Below, piece by piece: positions 47,626 through 58,489 of a DNA stretch of 64,000 nt. The notes beneath the pieces were generated by a model. It saw only the letters and a program-made list of their open reading frames with translations. It had not been told where the DNA came from and ran no database searches. The DNA is from Campylobacter vicugnae. GTDB taxonomy: Bacteria > Campylobacterota > Campylobacteria > Campylobacterales > Campylobacteraceae. Numbering within the stretch: the stretch's first letter is position 1; every line of letters starts with the position of its first letter. The DNA lies in contig NZ_CP018793.1 in NCBI RefSeq assembly GCF_002139875.1, positions 1,054,001-1,118,000 of the forward strand, given 5' to 3'. The position numbers and the translations under genes are program-made.

Positions 47626-49821
47626 TCAATCTTCACTTTTAATAACAGCAACAAACTCGCTAAAATAGATATTTTGTAGTTCTTTTATATTGATTTTTAT
47701 ATCATTTAGAGCAAACTCATCACCGCCGCTTAGGCCAATTTTGATAAACTCAACTCCATATTTTTTAGCTAGCTCTTCAAATTTAATAGCATCTTTAACC
47801 CCTACTACTGCTCTAGAAAAACTCTCATCAAATATAAAGCGACTATCATCAAATTTAACATCACCACTAAAACCAATAGAGCTAACTGCTGCCATCTTAG
47901 CTAGAGTTATAGCAATACCGCCAACCCCTACACTATTAGCAAAAGCTAAAACTCCATTTTTATTAGCCTCAATTACTAAATCCCAAAGCGCTCTTTCTGC
48001 CTTGTAATCAATCTCCTTTAGCTCTCCAGCACATAGATTTGCTATAACTTTCATATATAGCGATCCAGCAAACTCACCAGTAGTTTTACCAAGCAAATAA
48101 ACACTCACGCCAGCGCTATTAAACTCACTACCCAAGCTCTTACTAGCATCTTCACCTACACCTACTGTTACGATACTTGGAGTTGGCTGAATGCTAATAC
48201 CATCAGTTTCATTATATAGACTCACATTACCACTAACTACTGGAGTATTAAGCGCAGCACAAGCCTCTTTAATCCCTTCGCAGCCATTAGCAAACTGCCA
48301 CATAACTTCAGGATTTTGTGGATTACCATAGTTTAGACAATCTGTAATAGCTAGCGGAGTAGCTCCACTCATAGCCACTTTTCTACCACTTGTTGCAACG
48401 GCTGCAGCAGCGCCAATTCTTGGATTTACATAATTATATCTAGTATTACACTCCATACCCATAGCAATTGATTTGCCATTTTCTTTTATTCTCATCACAG
48501 CAGCGCCTAGTTTGCCAGCTTTTTTAATTACATTTGTACCTACAGTTGAATCATATTGATCATATATTAGGCTTTTATTTGCCACATTTAAATCTTTTAT
48601 TAATAGCTCAAATGCTTCTTGATTGCTAATATTTGGCATATTATTTAGATTAATTTTTGCAATTTCATCAAGATATTTTGGTCTGCTAGTTGGGCGATCT
48701 AGCATAGGAGCAGCCTCGCTAAGTGGAGCAATAGGCACACTACCAGCTAGTTCTCCATGCCAGTATAACTCCATCACACCAGTATCAGTTACCTCTCCGA
48801 TAATCTCAGCATCTAAATCCCATTTAGCAAAGATTGCTTTTATCTTATCTTCGCACCCTTTTTTAGCACAGATTAACATTCTTTCTTGCGATTCGCTAAG
48901 CATTAGCTCATATGGAGTCATTCCGCTCTCACGCATAGGTACTTTATCTAGATACATTTTCATACCGCTACCGCTTCTGCCTGCCATTTCAAAGCTACTT
49001 GAAGTAAGACCAGCTGCTCCCATATCTTGAATACCTACAATATAATCGCACTTAAATAATTCTAAGCACGCCTCCATAAGAAGCTTTTCAGCAAACGGGT
49101 CGCCTACTTGTACAGTTGGTCGTAGAGATTTATTTTCTTCATTAAAGCTATCGCTTGACATCACAGCGCCGCCTAAGCCATCTCTACCTGTTTTTGACCC
49201 AACATACATTACTGGATTTCCTACGCCTTCAGCTTTTGCATAAAATATCTCATCACTTTTGCAAATTCCAAGACCAAAAGCATTAACTAAAATATTGCCA
49301 TTAAAACTCTCATCAAATGTAGTTTCACCACCTACAGTTGGCACACCCATACAATTGCCATAGTGGCTAATACCAGATACTACACCTTTTACTAAGTAGC
49401 GTTGATGGCGATTAGTCTTATCATCTCCACGAACCTGCCCAAATCTTAAAGAGTTCATACTAGCCTCAACCCTAGCACCCATCGTAAAGATATCTCTAAA
49501 AATACCGCCAACTCCTGTAGCAGCACCAGCAAACGGTTCAATAAAACTTGGGTGATTGTGGCTTTCCATCTTAAATACAGCAGCCATACCATCACCGCAA
49601 TCAATCACTCCAGCATTCTCGCCTGGACCTTGAAGAACCCATGGAGCTTTAGTAGGAAAGCCATTTAAATATTTTTTAGATGATTTATAACTACAATGCT
49701 CACTCCACATTGCAGAAAATACACCAAGCTCAAGTAAATTTGGCTCACGCCCTAAAATCTCTAATATCTTTTTATATTCATCATCGCTAATTTTATGCGC
49801 TTGTATCGTTTCTTTATCCAT
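47626..49821 (-). CDS. purL: Phosphoribosylformylglycinamidine synthase subunit PurL
   Basis: A 731-residue FGAM synthase large subunit of the small-PurL type, which needs separate PurQ and PurS. ATP and substrate blocks include [22 protein letters not shown] and [15 protein letters not shown]. It converts FGAR to FGAM with ATP and glutamine-derived ammonia. It is 18 bases downstream of mnmE and heads the purine part of the row. Confidence 0.96.
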   Translation of the reverse strand: MDKETIQAHKISDDEYKKILEILGREPNLLELGVFSAMWSEHCSYKSSKKYLNGFPTKAPWVLQGPGENAGVIDCGDGMAAVFKMESHNHPSFIEPFAGAATGVGGIFRDIFTMGARVEASMNSLRFGQVRGDDKTNRHQRYLVKGVVSGISHYGNCMGVPTVGGETTFDESFNGNILVNAFGLGICKSDEIFYAKAEGVGNPVMYVGSKTGRDGLGGAVMSSDSFNEENKSLRPTVQVGDPFAEKLLMEACLELFKCDYIVGIQDMGAAGLTSSSFEMAGRSGSGMKMYLDKVPMRESGMTPYELMLSESQERMLICAKKGCEDKIKAIFAKWDLDAEIIGEVTDTGVMELYWHGELAGSVPIAPLSEAAPMLDRPTSRPKYLDEIAKINLNNMPNISNQEAFELLIKDLNVANKSLIYDQYDSTVGTNVIKKAGKLGAAVMRIKENGKSIAMGMECNTRYNYVNPRIGAAAAVATSGRKVAMSGATPLAITDCLNYGNPQNPEVMWQFANGCEGIKEACAALNTPVVSGNVSLYNETDGISIQPTPSIVTVGVGEDASKSLGSEFNSAGVSVYLLGKTTGEFAGSLYMKVIANLCAGELKEIDYKAERALWDLVIEANKNGVLAFANSVGVGGIAITLAKMAAVSSIGFSGDVKFDDSRFIFDESFSRAVVGVKDAIKFEELAKKYGVEFIKIGLSGGDEFALNDIKINIKELQNIYFSEFVAVIKSED

Positions 49822-49839
49822 ATGTTTCCCCTTTTAAAT

Positions 49840-51150
49840 TTATTTTCCTAGACAAAAACTGCTAAACATTTTATCTAAAATTTCAGAATTTTGAAGTGGT
49901 TTTGTAATGCTTCCTATCTCTTTTATGGCTCTATTTATCTCATAAGCAAATAGCTCCAACACAGACTCATCTAAAAGCTCAGTTGCTCTATCAATTGCAT
50001 TTTTAGCATCTTGGCATGCTTTTATTTGGCGATTTGAGCTTAGCATTATCTCATTTGTATCTTGCGAGTTTAAATAGCTCTCAAGTGCGGATTTTAAAGC
50101 TGTGCATTCATCTTTTGCACTAAGCAAAATCCCATCAATATCAAGATCAAATTTAAATTCCAAATCAGATTTATTCAATACAAAAATCACCTTTTTATTT
50201 AAACTATTGATAAAATCTAAAATAGCTATATCTTCACTATTACTAACTCTTGAGCTATCAAATACACAAATAATTATATCAGCGCTATTAGCAGCTCTTT
50301 TAGAATACTCTATTCCTATATTTTCTATATCATGATCGCTATGCCTAATACCAGCAGTATCGATAATGCGTACTAAATGAGTGCCTACTTTTATCTGCTC
50401 TTCAATAGTATCACGAGTAGTACCAGGAGTATCACTAATTATAGCGCGTTCATAATTTAAAAGTGAATTTAAAATTGAGCTTTTACCTACATTTGGACAG
50501 CCAATAATAGCTACTTTATAGCCATCAATTAAGCCTTTTTTGGAATTTGAAATTGAGATTATGCGATCTAGTTTTGATGATACTTCTTTTAATTTTAGCT
50601 TAATTTGCTCCATTATATCAGCTGGCAAGTCATCATCAGCATAATCAATACAAGTCTCAGTATAAGCTAGAGTTGATATTAGTTCATCACGCAAAGTATC
50701 ACAAAATAAACCAAGCTCACCACTCATAACTCTAGCTAAAATTTTAGCAGCACCCTCGCTTCTAGCATTTATCAATCCTTGAATACTCTCAGCCTTAGCT
50801 AAATCTATCTTGCCATTTAGCAATGCACGCTTACTAAATTCTCCAGGATCAGCAATCCTAGCTCCATACGCTAAAATTTCATCTATAATTAGATTTGCTA
50901 CAACTACGCCACCATGAGTTTGAAACTCCACAACATCTTCACCAGTAAAACTAAATGGAGCCTTAAAATATATAACAATAGCCTCATCTAAGACATTGCC
51001 ATCTCTATCTTTTAACTCTTTTAAATGTGCAACTCTAGGCGTTAAACTACCACATATTTTATCAGCAATGCTTAGAGCATCTTTGCCGCTAAGTCTTATA
51101 ATCGAGATTGCCCCTACTCCATATGGAGTCGCAAGTGCTACAATATTCAT
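49840..51150 (-). CDS. mnmE: tRNA modification GTPase MnmE
   Basis: A 436-residue GTPase that, with GidA/MnmG, modifies U34 of several tRNAs. The formyl-THF-binding N-domain starts MNIVALATPYGVGAISIIRLSG; the G domain has GCPNVGKSS near 215 and DTPGTTRD; the C-terminus is FCLGK with the functional cysteine. It overlaps jag by four bases. Confidence 0.96.
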   Translation of the reverse strand: MNIVALATPYGVGAISIIRLSGKDALSIADKICGSLTPRVAHLKELKDRDGNVLDEAIVIYFKAPFSFTGEDVVEFQTHGGVVVANLIIDEILAYGARIADPGEFSKRALLNGKIDLAKAESIQGLINARSEGAAKILARVMSGELGLFCDTLRDELISTLAYTETCIDYADDDLPADIMEQIKLKLKEVSSKLDRIISISNSKKGLIDGYKVAIIGCPNVGKSSILNSLLNYERAIISDTPGTTRDTIEEQIKVGTHLVRIIDTAGIRHSDHDIENIGIEYSKRAANSADIIICVFDSSRVSNSEDIAILDFINSLNKKVIFVLNKSDLEFKFDLDIDGILLSAKDECTALKSALESYLNSQDTNEIMLSSNRQIKACQDAKNAIDRATELLDESVLELFAYEINRAIKEIGSITKPLQNSEILDKMFSSFCLGK

Positions 51151-52037
51151 TTTTTATGAAAATCATTTATAACGATAAATTTACCTTCATCGCTATTTTT
51201 AATTCCAACATATTTATCTGGGAATCTATCTCTAAGTTGTTCTAAAGCAATCTTAACTAACACGCCATCAAGCGGTTTAGTCTGTGCTTTACCGATTAAC
51301 TCTACTCTTTCAATTACGCCACTTAGATATGCTGCCATACTACTTTCTTGATTTTTTAAAAACTCAGCAATCTCTAGGCGAATTCCTTTATTATATCTAG
51401 CATTAACCCAGTTAAATAGTAGATAAGAAATCGCTTTGTATCTATAACCCTCTTTACCTATCATTAAGGCAGCATCAGCACCATCAAGTTTAATATATAT
51501 TGTATCAGCGTCATATATTGAAAGCTCGCTAACTTCAATATCAAACATACTTACACCAAAAAGTTTATCAAGTCCAGCCTTAATCTCTATAAGCATATCA
51601 TCATTAGATTTTGCGGCTTGATTTTCATCAATTTTATGAAATGAATCGAATATAGAGTGATCTATATTTAGCGTCTGCTTTTTAGCAGGTTGTAGCTTTA
51701 CTGGCTCACTTTTAATTTCACTTTGATTTATAGTAGTTTTTGTATCAATTTTTTCACTATTTTTATGAGTAGATTCAATTTTAGGAGTTTTTACCTTTTC
51801 GCTTCTATCGCTTTTTTCAACTCTTTCGTTATTATTATTTTTTGGTTTTTTAACCTTTTTTTCTCCATCTTTTTTTATTGCTACCTCAAAAAGGCCATCT
51901 TTTTGAAAAAAGCCCAAAAAGCCCTTTCTAGCTGGTCTAATTGGAGTAATTTCTAAATTTATAGTAGAGCATCCAAGTTGACTAGCTGCTTTTATATAAG
52001 CAGCCTCTAAATCCTTAGCTTCAATCTTAATGCTCAT
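51147..52037 (-). CDS. jag: RNA-binding protein Jag/KhpB
   Basis: A 296-residue protein with an N-terminal Jag_N domain (residues 2-50, ARKGFLGFFQKDG), a charged Lys/Glu/Asn-rich linker (about 55-140) and a C-terminal KH-like region with MIGKEGYRYKAISYLLF. A typical R3H motif is not obvious. It probably binds RNA together with KhpA, whose gene is at 36242-36487. It overlaps yidC by eleven bases and mnmE by four. Confidence 0.88.
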   Translation of the reverse strand: MSIKIEAKDLEAAYIKAASQLGCSTINLEITPIRPARKGFLGFFQKDGLFEVAIKKDGEKKVKKPKNNNNERVEKSDRSEKVKTPKIESTHKNSEKIDTKTTINQSEIKSEPVKLQPAKKQTLNIDHSIFDSFHKIDENQAAKSNDDMLIEIKAGLDKLFGVSMFDIEVSELSIYDADTIYIKLDGADAALMIGKEGYRYKAISYLLFNWVNARYNKGIRLEIAEFLKNQESSMAAYLSGVIERVELIGKAQTKPLDGVLVKIALEQLRDRFPDKYVGIKNSDEGKFIVINDFHKK

Positions 52038-53601
52038 GGCGTTTCTCCGCTATCTCTTGAGCTTTATGACGAGCAAATATTTTATTTACCACCATCTGCT
52101 GAGCTATAGAACATAGGTTATTTACAAACCAATAAAGAGTAAGCCCTGCTGGGAATGTAATAAAGAAAAATGTGAATATTAGCGGTAAAAACTTCATAAT
52201 CTTCTCTTGCATTGGATCGGTAAAATTAGTTGGAGTGATGTGTTGCTGAATATACATCGTAATACCCATAAGTATAGGTAAAATAAAGTATGGATCAAGC
52301 TCTGCAAGGTCATTAATCCATAATATCCATTCAGCTCCTTTTAACTCAATAGCATTTAATAAAACCCTATAAATAGCAAAGAAAATTGGAATTTGAATTA
52401 AAATTGGCAGACAACCACCCATTGGGTTTGCTCCATGCTTTCTATATAATTCCATTACATGGGCGTTGATTTTTTGAGGATCTCCTTTATATTTAGCTTG
52501 GATCTCTTTCATTTTTGGAGCTAAATCTTTTAACTTATTCATAGAGACCATTCCCTTATATGTAAGAGGGAATAAAACTATACGGATAATAATAGTGAGC
52601 GCTACAATAGCAAAACCCCAGTTGCCTATAAATGAGTATAACCAATCAAGCAATAAAAATGCAGGCTTAGCAATAAATGTAAACCAACCATACTCAATAG
52701 CATCAACCAAACTTGGCTCAATAGCTTTTAAAGTTTTATAATCTTTTGGCCCGATATAACCCTTAACACTAAAATTTCCAATATTTCTAATAAAACTTAA
52801 AGTATTCTCATCAGCATCGTTTTGGATAAAAACCTCCATTGATCTTTTATTATCATAAAATAGAGTTGTATAATATCTATCACTATTTGCTAAAAGATCA
52901 ACGCTTCTAAATACCTCATCGCCTTTAGCATCGCCATCTTCAATAATCTCCAGACTATCATCTTCTTTTCGTAATAAAACCCCATGAACTGTATATCCAT
53001 CTACTGCTACAATTGGACGAAATCCAGCAGTGATAAAATATTCATGATTTGAACTAGTTTTAACCTCAAGATCATATGAGCCATCTGGATGGAAAGTTAT
53101 ATTTTTAACAACATTAAAAGAACCTAAATTTTGTGTTAGAGTAATAGTGGCTGGAGCATTACTAGCATCAATTTGGCTACTGCTTGCTTTATAAGGCACT
53201 TTAAAGGCCTCTTCATTTATAGCAGTATCAGAAAAACGAATTTCTAAAGGAAGTGGTGAGCTAGGTTTTAAAAGTGAAATTTGCTCTCCATTTTCATTTT
53301 TAAATTTAGAATCTTTAAGTGTAAAGCTACTAATTCTTCCTAATTCATCAATTGTAGCACTATAACTACCGCCTTCAATTGTGGCTATATTTTTACTAAT
53401 TTGTTTTGGTGCTAAATTGGTTGATGAATCAGTGCTTGAGCTTGTAGTGGTAGTAGCTGGAGCGCTTTGATTTTGTTCTACTGTTTTGTTAAAATCTAAT
53501 GGTGGCTTTGGTGCAAATAGAGCATCATAAGCTATAAAAAATAAGACAGATATAACTGTGGCTATGATTAGCCTTTTTTGAGTTGAAAGTTTATCTAACA
53601 C
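52027..53601 (-). CDS. yidC: Membrane protein insertase YidC
   Basis: A 524-residue insertase (60 kDa type). TM1 lies near residues 10-30, a large periplasmic domain runs to about 320, and five C-terminal helices include GWFTFIAKPAFLLLDWLYSF and NPMGGCLPILIQIPIFFAIYRVL. GTG 53601 is chosen: AAGGA lies six bases upstream and LDKLSTQKRL then leads into TM1; a start seven codons upstream lacks a ribosome-binding site. It overlaps yidD by eleven bases. Confidence 0.95.
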   Translation of the reverse strand: MLDKLSTQKRLIIATVISVLFFIAYDALFAPKPPLDFNKTVEQNQSAPATTTTSSSTDSSTNLAPKQISKNIATIEGGSYSATIDELGRISSFTLKDSKFKNENGEQISLLKPSSPLPLEIRFSDTAINEEAFKVPYKASSSQIDASNAPATITLTQNLGSFNVVKNITFHPDGSYDLEVKTSSNHEYFITAGFRPIVAVDGYTVHGVLLRKEDDSLEIIEDGDAKGDEVFRSVDLLANSDRYYTTLFYDNKRSMEVFIQNDADENTLSFIRNIGNFSVKGYIGPKDYKTLKAIEPSLVDAIEYGWFTFIAKPAFLLLDWLYSFIGNWGFAIVALTIIIRIVLFPLTYKGMVSMNKLKDLAPKMKEIQAKYKGDPQKINAHVMELYRKHGANPMGGCLPILIQIPIFFAIYRVLLNAIELKGAEWILWINDLAELDPYFILPILMGITMYIQQHITPTNFTDPMQEKIMKFLPLIFTFFFITFPAGLTLYWFVNNLCSIAQQMVVNKIFARHKAQEIAEKRHEH

Positions 53602-53935
53602 TTCTTTTCCTTTGATAGTCAAATGCTTTTATTAAATAAAATTTATCTTTTTTATGCCGAATGAGCCAAAACTTTGGCTCTACTTGACTCTGCTTTAAAA
53701 ATAGATAAGAGGGCGTAAATTTTCGTTTGATAATCGGATAATCTATGCCACCTCTAAAGAGTTGATTGCATCGCAGAATACGAAGACTAATAGCAAATAT
53801 AGAAGCAATTATCCCGCTATGGCTAAGCTGCCAAAGAGCATACTCAGAACAACTAGGATAGTATCTGCACGACCTTGGCAATAATGGTGAGATATATTTT
53901 TTATAAAAAATAACCAAACTAGTAGCAATTTTCAT
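53591..53935 (-). CDS. yidD: Membrane protein insertion efficiency factor YidD
   Basis: A 114-residue YidD/HemA-type protein. RSCRYYPSCSEYA near residues 20-32, RCNQLFRGGIDYP near 53-65 and an N-terminal amphipathic helix mark the family. It assists YidC. It has a longer, charged C-terminal tail than E. coli YidD (85). There is no good Shine-Dalgarno sequence before its ATG. Confidence 0.92.
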   Translation of the reverse strand: MKIATSLVIFYKKYISPLLPRSCRYYPSCSEYALWQLSHSGIIASIFAISLRILRCNQLFRGGIDYPIIKRKFTPSYLFLKQSQVEPKFWLIRHKKDKFYLIKAFDYQRKRSVR

Positions 53936-54013
53936 TTAATTTGCGCCTATAAATTTGCAAACAGAATGAACACAAGAGTGCTAAATTCGCTACTTTAAGG
54001 ATAAGAGCGCTCA

Positions 54014-54346
54014 CTATCTTATAGAGTCCATCCTTTTTAACGCCCATTTAAAATTTTTACAAATCTTCTCAAAGGGCACCTTATCTGCTCCGCTTTTTGC
54101 AATAAAGATATATATACCATCTTTTAGTTCACTGCTAAGTGTAGAAAATGCAGCACGAAAGAGTCTTTTGACTCTGTTTCTTACTACTGCTTTTCCTATC
54201 TTTTTACTTGCTACTGCGGCAAATCTACTCGTATCTGACTCTAAAAAATAGACAACTGCTAAATCACAATGCCATTTTTTGGCATTTTGATAGACTCTGC
54301 TAAACTCTTTACTATCGCTAATAGAGTCAAATTTATTAATTTTCAA
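54014..54346 (-). CDS. rnpA: Ribonuclease P protein component
   Basis: A 110-residue protein subunit of RNase P, which matures tRNA 5' ends. The RNA-binding signature KIGKAVVRNRVKRLFRAAF lies near residues 46-64. The start is TTG eight bases after the rpmH stop, with only a weak AAGA upstream; no closer ATG exists. The rpmH-rnpA-yidD-yidC order is standard. Confidence 0.93.
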   Translation of the reverse strand: MKINKFDSISDSKEFSRVYQNAKKWHCDLAVVYFLESDTSRFAAVASKKIGKAVVRNRVKRLFRAAFSTLSSELKDGIYIFIAKSGADKVPFEKICKNFKWALKRMDSIR

Positions 54347-54354
54347 TTTATATC

Positions 54355-54489
54355 TTAAGCAGCTAGTCTTGCTCTGCCTTTTGCTCTTCTAGCGCTAATT
54401 ACTTTGCGGCCATTTTTAGTTTTCATTCTAACGCGGAAGCCGTGAGTGCGTTTTCTAGGTGTTTTGTGTGGTTGATAAGTTCTTTTCAT
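54355..54489 (-). CDS. rpmH: 50S ribosomal protein L34
   Basis: A 44-residue, very basic ribosomal protein: [20 protein letters not shown] at the start and [12 protein letters not shown] at the end. AAAGGAA precedes the ATG. It heads the rpmH-rnpA-yidD-yidC-jag-mnmE-purL row. The 153-base gap upstream, before the divergent plus-strand gene, is A+T-rich and probably holds both promoters. Confidence 0.97.
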   Translation of the reverse strand: MKRTYQPHKTPRKRTHGFRVRMKTKNGRKVISARRAKGRARLAA

Positions 54490-54642
54490 AAACTTTTCCT
54501 TTAGGTAAAAATTAAGTTTTGGATTCTATCTAAATTTTACTTAAACTGCTTTGAATTTTATAAATTTATCTAGCATATATATATTTAAATTCTATCTAAA
54601 GCAAATTACGCTAAAATCAATAAATTTATTTTGGAATTTAAT

Positions 54643-55296
54643 ATGATACTTTATAATCAAAACTATGAAATGATCGGCATCAGCAGTGAGGGGCTTTCGC
54701 TTTTTGGCTTTTTAACTCCGGAAGATTTTTTTAGAAGTTGTAATGATGTAAGCGACTATTTTTTAGAAACTAGTCCGCTATATAATGCTCAAAATCACTA
54801 CATAGACCTAATAATCTCTCAATCTCAAAGCAATATCCAAGATATGCAAATTAAGCTTGATAATGGCGAGATAATGAGTGTAAAAATAGCTGTAGAGGTG
54901 GTAAATTTAAAGGATGTAAATGAACATTATTACAGTGTAAAATTACTATTTGATGGAAATCGTCTAGCATATGTTAATGATAAAAATAGATGGCTTTGGG
55001 ATATCTTATATCTTAGTCGTCTAGATTCAGTTGAGTTTAAGCGTAGAATTTTGGAATTTAGTCAAATTGCCAAAGAAAAATATGAGTCGCTATATGAGGC
55101 AAAACTACTACTAATAGATGCTAATGATACTATAAGAGAGCTTGCTTTACTAGCAACTAATCTAAAATTAACTGAATTTTGCCAAATTCTAATAAATATC
55201 CAATCAACTAATGATGAAAAACTGCTTAATGATGAGTTTTATAAATATATGCAATTTATAGATAATATAGAAAATATAATTAAAAGCGAGATGTAA
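54643..55296 (+). CDS. Unrecognised 217-residue cytoplasmic protein coupled to a histidine kinase
   Basis: I do not recognise a family. There is no signal peptide or membrane helix. The N-terminal part (FGFLTPEDFFRS, then alternating strands to about 110) may be a PAS-like fold; the C-terminal half is helical (YESLYEAKLLLIDANDTIRE). ATG 54643 is chosen, with GGA seven bases upstream, over a TTG four codons earlier. The stop shares one base with the kinase start, so it is probably a sensor, carrier or adaptor of that two-component system. Confidence 0.6.
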   Translation: MILYNQNYEMIGISSEGLSLFGFLTPEDFFRSCNDVSDYFLETSPLYNAQNHYIDLIISQSQSNIQDMQIKLDNGEIMSVKIAVEVVNLKDVNEHYYSVKLLFDGNRLAYVNDKNRWLWDILYLSRLDSVEFKRRILEFSQIAKEKYESLYEAKLLLIDANDTIRELALLATNLKLTEFCQILINIQSTNDEKLLNDEFYKYMQFIDNIENIIKSEM

Positions 55297-58115
55297 TGAG
55301 ATCATATTTTAGCCTACTTGGAATTTTACGCTTGATTGCGACTTTGCCACTATTTGTTATATTTTTGATATCTAGCTGGTATTTGATATCGCAATATAAT
55401 ATTAATATGAATTTAAAAGATCTAAGATATAAATTTGCCATTTCGCTTGATTTAGTAAATTTATCTAAAGAGCTAGATAAAGAGATGATTATCAATGATG
55501 TCTCAAGCAAAAATATAAATCGCCAAATTACAGATCACACAATTGAGCATATCAAAAATCTCCACTTTGATACAATAGGTTTAAACCCTATCTTAAATAG
55601 ACTTGAATTACTACCGCAAATACGCCATACTCTAGATGATCCAAATTTCAATAAAACTGAAATCTTAAGCTATTATAGAGATATAAATTTATTAATTAAA
55701 GATGAAATTCAAAAACTAAGAAACTACAATGTATCTCATAGATTAAATTTATTTATATTTACTTTTGTATCATCATACTCTAATACCATTGCTATAAGTG
55801 CTAAAAGAGATCTAGTAGCCAATATCATAAACCACAGAACCCTTAATGCTGATGAGTTGCTTTTATGGCTTGATCTAATACGCAATAATAAATTAGATTA
55901 CAGCCATTTACCAGATAGCTATGCTAAAAGCACCATAGAATCTATATTTAAAAGCGATGAGTATAAACAAGCTATAAATAACCTTAGCACCTTTACAATA
56001 GAGCTTATAGAAAATGGTTCGCCAAGTAGCTATTTAGCACAAAAATATTATGATCTAATCAGTAGCGAATTGGGATTTTCATATCAAATTCAAGATGCGA
56101 TCAGTTCGCAGATAAAAACTGAACTAGATGAGTTTTCTAATAAGATTTTATTTGATTCTATCATTGCTTTTATAATTTGGGTGATTAGTATTGTATTATC
56201 ACTAATATCATATTATACAAAAAATTATATAAAAGCCAATATAGATAATCTATCTAAAATTATTAAAAAAATCAAATCAGTCTCAGCAACTAATCTACTT
56301 GAATCCACCTCAGCAGCAACACTAGAAAGTGGCCATAAGATTATCAATGAAGCCTTAGATAAAATTATCGCACAAAAGGATATAGCCCAAAGTGATAGTA
56401 GGTCAAAAACTGTCTTTTTAACCAATATATCTCATGAGATTAAAGCTCCATTAAATGGCATAATGGGCTTTAGTGAGCTTTTAAAAAGTCGCTCATTAGG
56501 CAAAGATGAAAAAGAGCTAATTGATATCATCGAACAAAGCACCCAAAATCTACTAAAAGCTATAAATAACATCATAAATATGGCTAAAATTGAAGGCGGC
56601 AATGTAGAGCTTTATGAAAGTGAATTTTTGCTTTATGATCTATTTAATGAGATTATATCTTCATATTTTAATAGATTAATAGCTAAGAATTTAACTCTAA
56701 CTTATTATATTGATCCAGAACTAATGGTAACTGTATTTAGTGATGAAGAAAAGATCAGACAAATAGCTATAAATTTAATTGATAATGCTATTAAATTTAC
56801 TCAAAGTGGCGGTCAAATATCCATATATGTCAAAAAAACATCATCTACAAATAGCGATATTAGCTTTAGCTTTATAGTAAAAGATAGCGGAATTGGAATT
56901 ACACAAAATGCTATTGGCAAGATTTTTGATAACTTTTATACTAATGAAAATATATCAAAAACCTATGGTGGAACCGGTCTTGGACTAAGTATAATAAACC
57001 ATTACGCTAAGATGTTAAATAGCAAAATAGATGTCCAAAGTCAGCTAAAAAAAGGTAGCGAATTTAGTATAAATTTAACTCTAAAACTTCATTCAAATAA
57101 ATATAAAAGCTACGAAAATATATTTAAAGGCTCTAAAGTTTCAATTAATAAAGCCAATATAGATGAAGCAAATTTAGAAATTATAAATTTATATTTAAAA
57201 TATCTTGGCGTAGCAGTAGAGCCAAATACAACTCCAATAATTGGCAAATTTCAAAATGATAAAAATCCAAAACATATAGAGTATCAAGAGCTAAATCATG
57301 GCTTTAGCCCTAGCCTAATCTCATTAATCAATGCTCTTTTAAATAGCTTAAAATCTATCCAAAAATATGATCTAAAAATTTTAATAGGCACCAATGATAC
57401 AAGCAAAAAAACAAAAGAGATGTTTGAAGAAATTTGCACAAATGTAGATGTGGTAAATGATGGCAAAAGTCTATATGAGCTTACTTTGATTAATAACTAT
57501 GATGCTATATTTACTGATATTGCGCTAAATAAACAAAATGCTTTAATAGCTACAGCAAATATAATTAATACTCAAGATGAAAAAGATATAGAAAGAACGC
57601 CTATAATAGCAATGCTCTCAAGCTCCAAAGAGCAGATAAATAAGACAAATTTGCTATTTGATTACTACTTGCAAAAGCCTCTTTTAAAATCACAGATTAT
57701 AGAAATTTTATCAAGCATTGGCAATAAAGACCCATTAAATGCTCTTGATGATACAAGAGATATATTGCTATTTAAAAAGAGCAAAATGGAAAATAGAATT
57801 TACCAAGCTGTTTTATCAAAAGTCTGCCATAGCATAGATACAACTGATTCATTTGAAGAGTTTGAAGATATTATGCAAAATAGAGCTTATAGATTGATTT
57901 TAATAGATTATAGCAACACTTCATTTGATGCTCAAAAGATCTTAAATATAGTTCAAACTAGTTATGAGTTGCATAATTTTAAAAGCAAAGTGGTGCTATT
58001 TGTAGAACCAAACATCAAAATACCAACCCATATAAAAGCGCAATTTGCTTTGATGATTAATACAAATATTAGTAAATCTGATTTAGAAAACCAGATAAAA
58101 GAGCTACTGCAATGA
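55296..58115 (+). CDS. Membrane hybrid histidine kinase with degenerate receiver domains
   Basis: A 939-residue kinase. TM1 (about 11-31) and TM2 (near 285-307) flank a sensor region without a motif I know. The HisKA box is FLTNISHEIKAPLNG with His380; the ATP domain has NLIDNAIKF near 495, DSGIGI and GGTGLGLSI near 555-562. Two receiver-like domains follow (about 700-820 and 825-939). Each keeps a central aspartate (AIFTDIAL and LILIDYS) but lacks the usual acidic pair near its start, so phosphorylation there is doubtful. It overlaps the next gene, a stand-alone receiver, by four bases. Confidence 0.85.
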   Translation: MRSYFSLLGILRLIATLPLFVIFLISSWYLISQYNINMNLKDLRYKFAISLDLVNLSKELDKEMIINDVSSKNINRQITDHTIEHIKNLHFDTIGLNPILNRLELLPQIRHTLDDPNFNKTEILSYYRDINLLIKDEIQKLRNYNVSHRLNLFIFTFVSSYSNTIAISAKRDLVANIINHRTLNADELLLWLDLIRNNKLDYSHLPDSYAKSTIESIFKSDEYKQAINNLSTFTIELIENGSPSSYLAQKYYDLISSELGFSYQIQDAISSQIKTELDEFSNKILFDSIIAFIIWVISIVLSLISYYTKNYIKANIDNLSKIIKKIKSVSATNLLESTSAATLESGHKIINEALDKIIAQKDIAQSDSRSKTVFLTNISHEIKAPLNGIMGFSELLKSRSLGKDEKELIDIIEQSTQNLLKAINNIINMAKIEGGNVELYESEFLLYDLFNEIISSYFNRLIAKNLTLTYYIDPELMVTVFSDEEKIRQIAINLIDNAIKFTQSGGQISIYVKKTSSTNSDISFSFIVKDSGIGITQNAIGKIFDNFYTNENISKTYGGTGLGLSIINHYAKMLNSKIDVQSQLKKGSEFSINLTLKLHSNKYKSYENIFKGSKVSINKANIDEANLEIINLYLKYLGVAVEPNTTPIIGKFQNDKNPKHIEYQELNHGFSPSLISLINALLNSLKSIQKYDLKILIGTNDTSKKTKEMFEEICTNVDVVNDGKSLYELTLINNYDAIFTDIALNKQNALIATANIINTQDEKDIERTPIIAMLSSSKEQINKTNLLFDYYLQKPLLKSQIIEILSSIGNKDPLNALDDTRDILLFKKSKMENRIYQAVLSKVCHSIDTTDSFEEFEDIMQNRAYRLILIDYSNTSFDAQKILNIVQTSYELHNFKSKVVLFVEPNIKIPTHIKAQFALMINTNISKSDLENQIKELLQ

Positions 58116-58489
58116 TTAAGCTAAATATACTTGCAATTGATGATGAAATTAGCCTAAAACTTTTAGAGCTAATCTTGGCTGAAAATCTCTATATCTCTAG
58201 CATCACTACAGCCAAAGATGGATTGGAGGCAATGGAGATTTTAGAGAGTAGATTTGATATTAATTTAATACTTTTAGATATATATATGCCTCGTCTTAAT
58301 GGGTTTGAATTTTTAAATAATTTTAAAAAACGCCAATACTTACAAGATATTCCCGTAATTGCTATTAGTACAGATATGGCTCAACGCCAAAAGGCTTTAG
58401 AGCTTGGCGTATATGAGTTTATAGTAAAGCCAATTAGTAAAAAATCGCTAAATAAATTAATTAAGCAAATTGCTAACGCATCAATCTAA
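58112..58489 (+). CDS. Single-domain response regulator (CheY-like)
   Basis: A 125-residue receiver domain with all key residues: Asp10-Asp11, phosphoacceptor Asp56 (LILLDIYMP), the Thr in AISTD and the Lys in FIVKPI. It has no output domain, so it acts by protein contact or as a phosphorelay member. A four-base overlap with the hybrid kinase marks it as the cognate partner. It converges on the split-barrel gene with a nine-base overlap of the coding ends. Confidence 0.92.
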   Translation: MIKLNILAIDDEISLKLLELILAENLYISSITTAKDGLEAMEILESRFDINLILLDIYMPRLNGFEFLNNFKKRQYLQDIPVIAISTDMAQRQKALELGVYEFIVKPISKKSLNKLIKQIANASI

